A stretch of DNA of 64,000 nucleotides from Rachycentron canadum (taxonomy: Eukaryota; Chordata; Actinopteri; Carangiformes; Rachycentridae), in contig CM076651.1 in assembly GCA_038496675.1 (NCBI GenBank), forward strand, positions 23,588,873-23,652,872. Reading direction: 5' to 3'. The position numbers and the translations under genes were made by a program. Shown one piece after another: positions 62,501 through 64,000 of the stretch (position 1 is the stretch's first letter; each line of letters begins with the position of its first letter). Below the pieces are notes generated by a model. It was not told where the DNA came from, searched no databases, and was given only the letters and a program-made list of their open reading frames with translations.

Positions 62501-63306
62501 TGAGCAAGGGGAGTGCGAAGACAGGGGCAACCATGCGAGCCAGGAGAACCACCAGTATCTGACCGCAGACGTTCATCATGAACAAATCAAAGATGAAGAG
62601 GACGAGGAAGAGATGGCAGTGCAAGCACAACAGAGGCAGGACACTTCAGCAGTATTAGAGGAGATTGAGGACATAGATGAAGAGGACCACAGGGGCCATG
62701 CTCTGCCCATTTCTGATGTGCCAACTGCCATCCGCACCATCACCAGCACCGCAGCAGCTCAGGGATCACACATCAAGACTGAAGACCACAGGACTGGGGC
62801 CCTGGAGGACTGCAGCTCACACAGGGCAAGTCCCCTTGACAAATGTGACTCTCATAAAACTAGCCCACTTCAAAACTACAAGGCCAGCCCTCCTTTAAGC
62901 TACAGCTCCCACAGGGCCAGTCCACTGGAGGACTACTTTCCCAACCCCAGAGTTGAGAACTATAAAATCCACAAAGCCTCTTCTTCAGCCTCTCCTGACA
63001 TCATTGAGGTGCGATCAGATAGGTCAGAAGAGAAAGACTTTGATGATGTGGAAGGGGATGACGAGCGTGACGATGAAGACAGCATGTCACAGCGGTCCAC
63101 GGTGACAGACGAGTCAGAGATGTTTGACATGACCCGAGGGAACCTGGGCCTGCTGGAGCAAGCCATCGCCCTGAAGGCAGAGCAGGTGAAGCCAGCCGCA
63201 GCCAGAGAGCTACTCCGTGCCCCAGATATCCACCACCAGCGTTACTTCACCATGGATGACAGGCCCAAACACCTGGACATCATCCGCAAGAGCTACTTCA
63301 GCAAAG
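55213..63306 (+). CDS. myt1: MYT1 orthologue, 5' half (spliced, five coding exons; continues beyond window)
   Basis: Joining 55213-55267, 57364-57394, 58488-58550, 60785-61167 and 62140-63306 gives 1699 nt, an open frame of 566 codons plus one base. Every junction has AG/GT boundaries and matching phase. The product begins MSIEGDEKRTRTRSKG and has a CCHHC finger (C30, C35, H40, H48, C54), a basic block after the finger, KRKSHPLKLALDEG at 81-94, a long Glu/Asp-rich region, and a conserved helix followed by RKSYFSK at the end. These match the MYT1/MYT1L/ST18 family as I recall it; KRKSHPLKLALDEG and the GNLGLLEQAIALKAEQV stretch point to MYT1 rather than MYT1L. The family are nuclear DNA-binding proteins that recognise AAGTT cores, act in neuronal, oligodendrocyte and endocrine differentiation, and recruit SIN3/HDAC-type corepressors. 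The remaining finger clusters should be downstream. I cannot tell which teleost duplicate (a or b) this is. Confidence 0.95.
56479..56550 (+). repeat. (CA)36 microsatellite in myt1 intron
   Basis: Seventy-two uninterrupted bases of CA between exons a and b. Confidence 0.98.
57364..57394 (+). CDS. myt1: myt1 coding exon b (31-nt microexon)
   Basis: This exon of only 31 nt lies between tttctctcag and the donor gtaagg. It enters in phase 1 and leaves in phase 2, encoding V-PIELVGQEL plus the first two bases of Ser29. It links the basic N-terminus to the first zinc finger, and its position and length fit the MYT1-family gene structure. The peptide resembles MYT1L (which I recall as VPVEPAIQEL) more than human MYT1 (GPPETTAADL). 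The frame continues cleanly into the finger exon, which supports the microexon. Confidence 0.88.
57900..58160 (+). promoter_or_regulatory. Candidate intronic enhancer
   Basis: This stretch lies between exons b and c. It has an octamer ATGCAAAT (57932-57939), repeated TAAT cores (attaataattaggataatt near 57961, ttaatgag near 58011), and GTCATAGCAACC (58043-58054), a good RFX X-box half-site match. The density of neural-type motifs and lack of simple repeats resemble conserved non-coding elements. No conservation data were available. Confidence 0.35.
58488..58550 (+). CDS. myt1: myt1 coding exon c (first CCHHC zinc finger)
   Basis: The acceptor is catctcatccag and the donor is AG|GTAGGG. The 63 nt enter and leave in phase 2. 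The exon encodes Ser29 to Arg49, including CPTPGCNGSGHISGRYSRHR. Zinc ligands C30, C35, H40 and H48 are here, and the fifth ligand C54 is in the next exon. The spacing C-x4-C-x4-H-x7-H-x5-C is exactly that of the MYT1-family finger, which inserts in the major groove at AAGTT. The exon is symmetric, so skipping would be in frame. Confidence 0.95.
59265..59480 (+). repeat. Teleost interspersed repeat in myt1 intron
   Basis: aaagtgacggttcaggttat, then tggtttgtatgaggttctta, tatagtcagtgtgtttattacc, and cagcttccagtttagagaagc match a common fish interspersed repeat (agtgacagttcaggttatttt...tatagtcagtgtattacctacagtagat...cagtttggagaagcag). It is non-coding and sits in the intron between exons c and d. 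Confidence 0.6.
60290..60580 (+). promoter_or_regulatory. Unusual intronic stretch before exon d (enhancer or cryptic exon)
   Basis: Repeat-free sequence with balanced GC, containing ttcag|ATGCAC ... CTCCCAG|GTGAGA (60402-60450), which looks like a 49-nt exon with acceptor and donor. Including it would shift the frame. A conserved element or a poison exon are both possible. Confidence 0.25.
60785..61167 (+). CDS. myt1: myt1 coding exon d (end of finger 1, basic block, acidic region)
   Basis: The acceptor is gctcgatcag and the donor is GAAG|GTGATG. It enters in phase 2 and leaves in phase 1, covering residues 50-177 and the first base of 178. VLGC completes the finger with C54, followed by PIARKRR (a likely nuclear localisation signal), a Gln/Glu repeat, then KRKSHPLKLALDEG at 81-94, a family signature. 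The rest is Glu/Lys-rich and probably disordered. The frame stays open for about 200 bases upstream of the acceptor and for 23 bases past the donor, but those parts do not resemble the family and the splice joins explain them as intron. Confidence 0.93.
61414..61692 (+). mobile_element. MITE-like teleost repeat with terminal inverted repeats
   Basis: This 279-bp block begins attaaaggggtac and ends gtgctcctttaat, so the ends are inverted repeats matching at 11 of 13 positions. The inside matches a repeat I recall from many fish genomes (gcagagatatcctc, cattggatcctac, gacgatctgttatcagtaa). There is no coding capacity. It lies within the intron between exons d and e. Confidence 0.75.
62140..63306 (+). 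CDS. myt1: myt1 coding exon e (large acidic domain and conserved helix)
   Basis: The acceptor is gattccacag and the donor is AAAG|GTAGGA. The exon is 1167 nt, phase 1 to phase 1, completing residue 178 and running to K566. It starts EEECVIVEPALRA and contains SLFHLGRVS, which resembles the SLLNLGQIA motif of mammalian MYT1. Glu/Asp-rich stretches follow, then Ser/His/Pro repeats at about 402-443, PDIIEVRSDRSEE, and the conserved block from 497 (STVTDESEMFDMTRGNLGLL onward) to RKSYFSK. The next exon should supply Asp (G|AT) and lead into the central finger pair. Possible SUMO sites (psi-K-x-E) are IKDE at K328, IKTE at K390 and LKAE at K523. Confidence 0.94.
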
Positions 63307-63619
63307 GTAGGACAAAGAGGCAGAGCTAACACATTTACTGTGATATAAAAGTTGACTGAGGTAGGCAACATTTAATCTACTTAAAACTTACCTACTTTTC
63401 AAGTCATGTAAAGGCAGAGTTGTCACCTTGGTTCTAAATTCAGGGACGCGCCAACATCTTCAACAGTCGTCTGATGATAGTGCTGTTTTTTTGTGTATTA
63501 TAGGTTCTGTGTATTATCTTACAACAGTAGTAAACAACACAATAGCAATAAAAGATAAAGGAATGATTTTTCATTTCATGGTAAACATGCTTATTTGTGT
63601 TGATGCTAAGACTTAGATG

Positions 63620-63985
63620 CGGGGATGGGCACCTGCCCCATGTCTGTGCACTAAATACAAAGCAAGAGCTATGAGACAGTTAGCTTAGCTTGGCACAAAG
63701 ATGGGACCCAGGAGAAAATAGCTAGTTTGGCTCTGTCCAAAGTCATGCTTACTTCTGTCAAGTTGTCCTTCCTGTGTTACCTTTAAAATTAAAAATGCTA
63801 GTAGGCAGATTGAACCTATATATTTCATTTATGTGCTAAATATGAACCCAAAGCTACAAGACAATTAGCTACAAGACAGAGACTGGAACCAGGTGGAAAA
63901 AACTAACCCCACCTCTGTCCAAACGTATTCATTTTTACTTATGAAGATATACTTTATGTTTATTTATTAGCTTTAAAAGTAGGCC
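63620..63985 (+). repeat. Teleost TTAGCTTAGC repeat, two partial copies
   Basis: Two degenerate units start near 63649 (ctaaatacaaagcaag...gttagcttagcttggcacaa...ctggctctgtccaaa-like) and near 63836 (ctaaatatgaacccaaagct...aattagctacaagacagaga...ctctgtccaaa). The family is common in fish genomes. The reverse-orientation copy at 16228-16320 shares the gtccaaag end. Confidence 0.6.
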
Positions 63986-64000
63986 GATTTTTTTTTTTTT

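Overview
This window is vertebrate nuclear DNA, almost certainly from a spiny-rayed teleost fish. It is intron-rich and AT-leaning, with dozens of long (TG/CA)n, (TC/GA)n and pentamer microsatellites. It also holds degenerate Tc1-like transposons, a tRNA-derived SINE and several interspersed repeats that I recall as typical of teleosts, plus two assembly gaps (10567-10943 and 50263-50649). There are no operons, CRISPR arrays or prokaryotic genes.

The one protein-coding gene I can support is the 5' half of a MYT1 orthologue (myelin transcription factor 1, CCHHC zinc-finger family) on the + strand. Five coding exons chain with consistent splice phases: 55213-55267, 57364-57394, 58488-58550, 60785-61167 and 62140-63306. 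They encode residues 1-566: a basic N-terminus, one complete CCHHC finger, a KRKSHPLK-type basic block, a long acidic low-complexity domain and the conserved helix ending in RKSYFSK. The central and C-terminal finger clusters and the coiled coil should lie beyond 64 kb. A probable 5' exon is at 49984-50090. Several candidate first exons or promoters lie at 40.5-45.7 kb, the only GC- and CpG-rich part of the window.

Layout: 1-40 kb is a non-coding upstream region with microsatellites, two Tc1-like remnants (about 3.7 and 23.4 kb), a SINE (30.2 kb), other repeat copies and a few motif-rich stretches that could be enhancers. 38.9-39.7 and 41.7-42.4 kb are degenerate AGTTTAG-rich repeats flanking a promoter-like block at 40.56-40.83 kb. 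That block carries four MYT1-type AAGTT core sites in about 50 bases, suggesting autoregulation. 44-50 kb holds candidate 5' exons and the first intron(s). 55-63.3 kb holds the coding exons with introns of 1-2.2 kb. A MITE-like element lies at 61.4-61.7 kb, and another teleost repeat closes the window.

The strongest biological points are these. The zinc-finger exon is 63 nt and phase-symmetric, so skipping it would delete most of the finger without shifting frame. There are alternative in-frame 5' starts, a cluster of MYT1-type sites in a candidate promoter, and a degenerate [RK]-x-S-P repeat in the large exon. I found no evidence of a wholly new system. Gene and repeat identities are recalled family resemblances, not search results.
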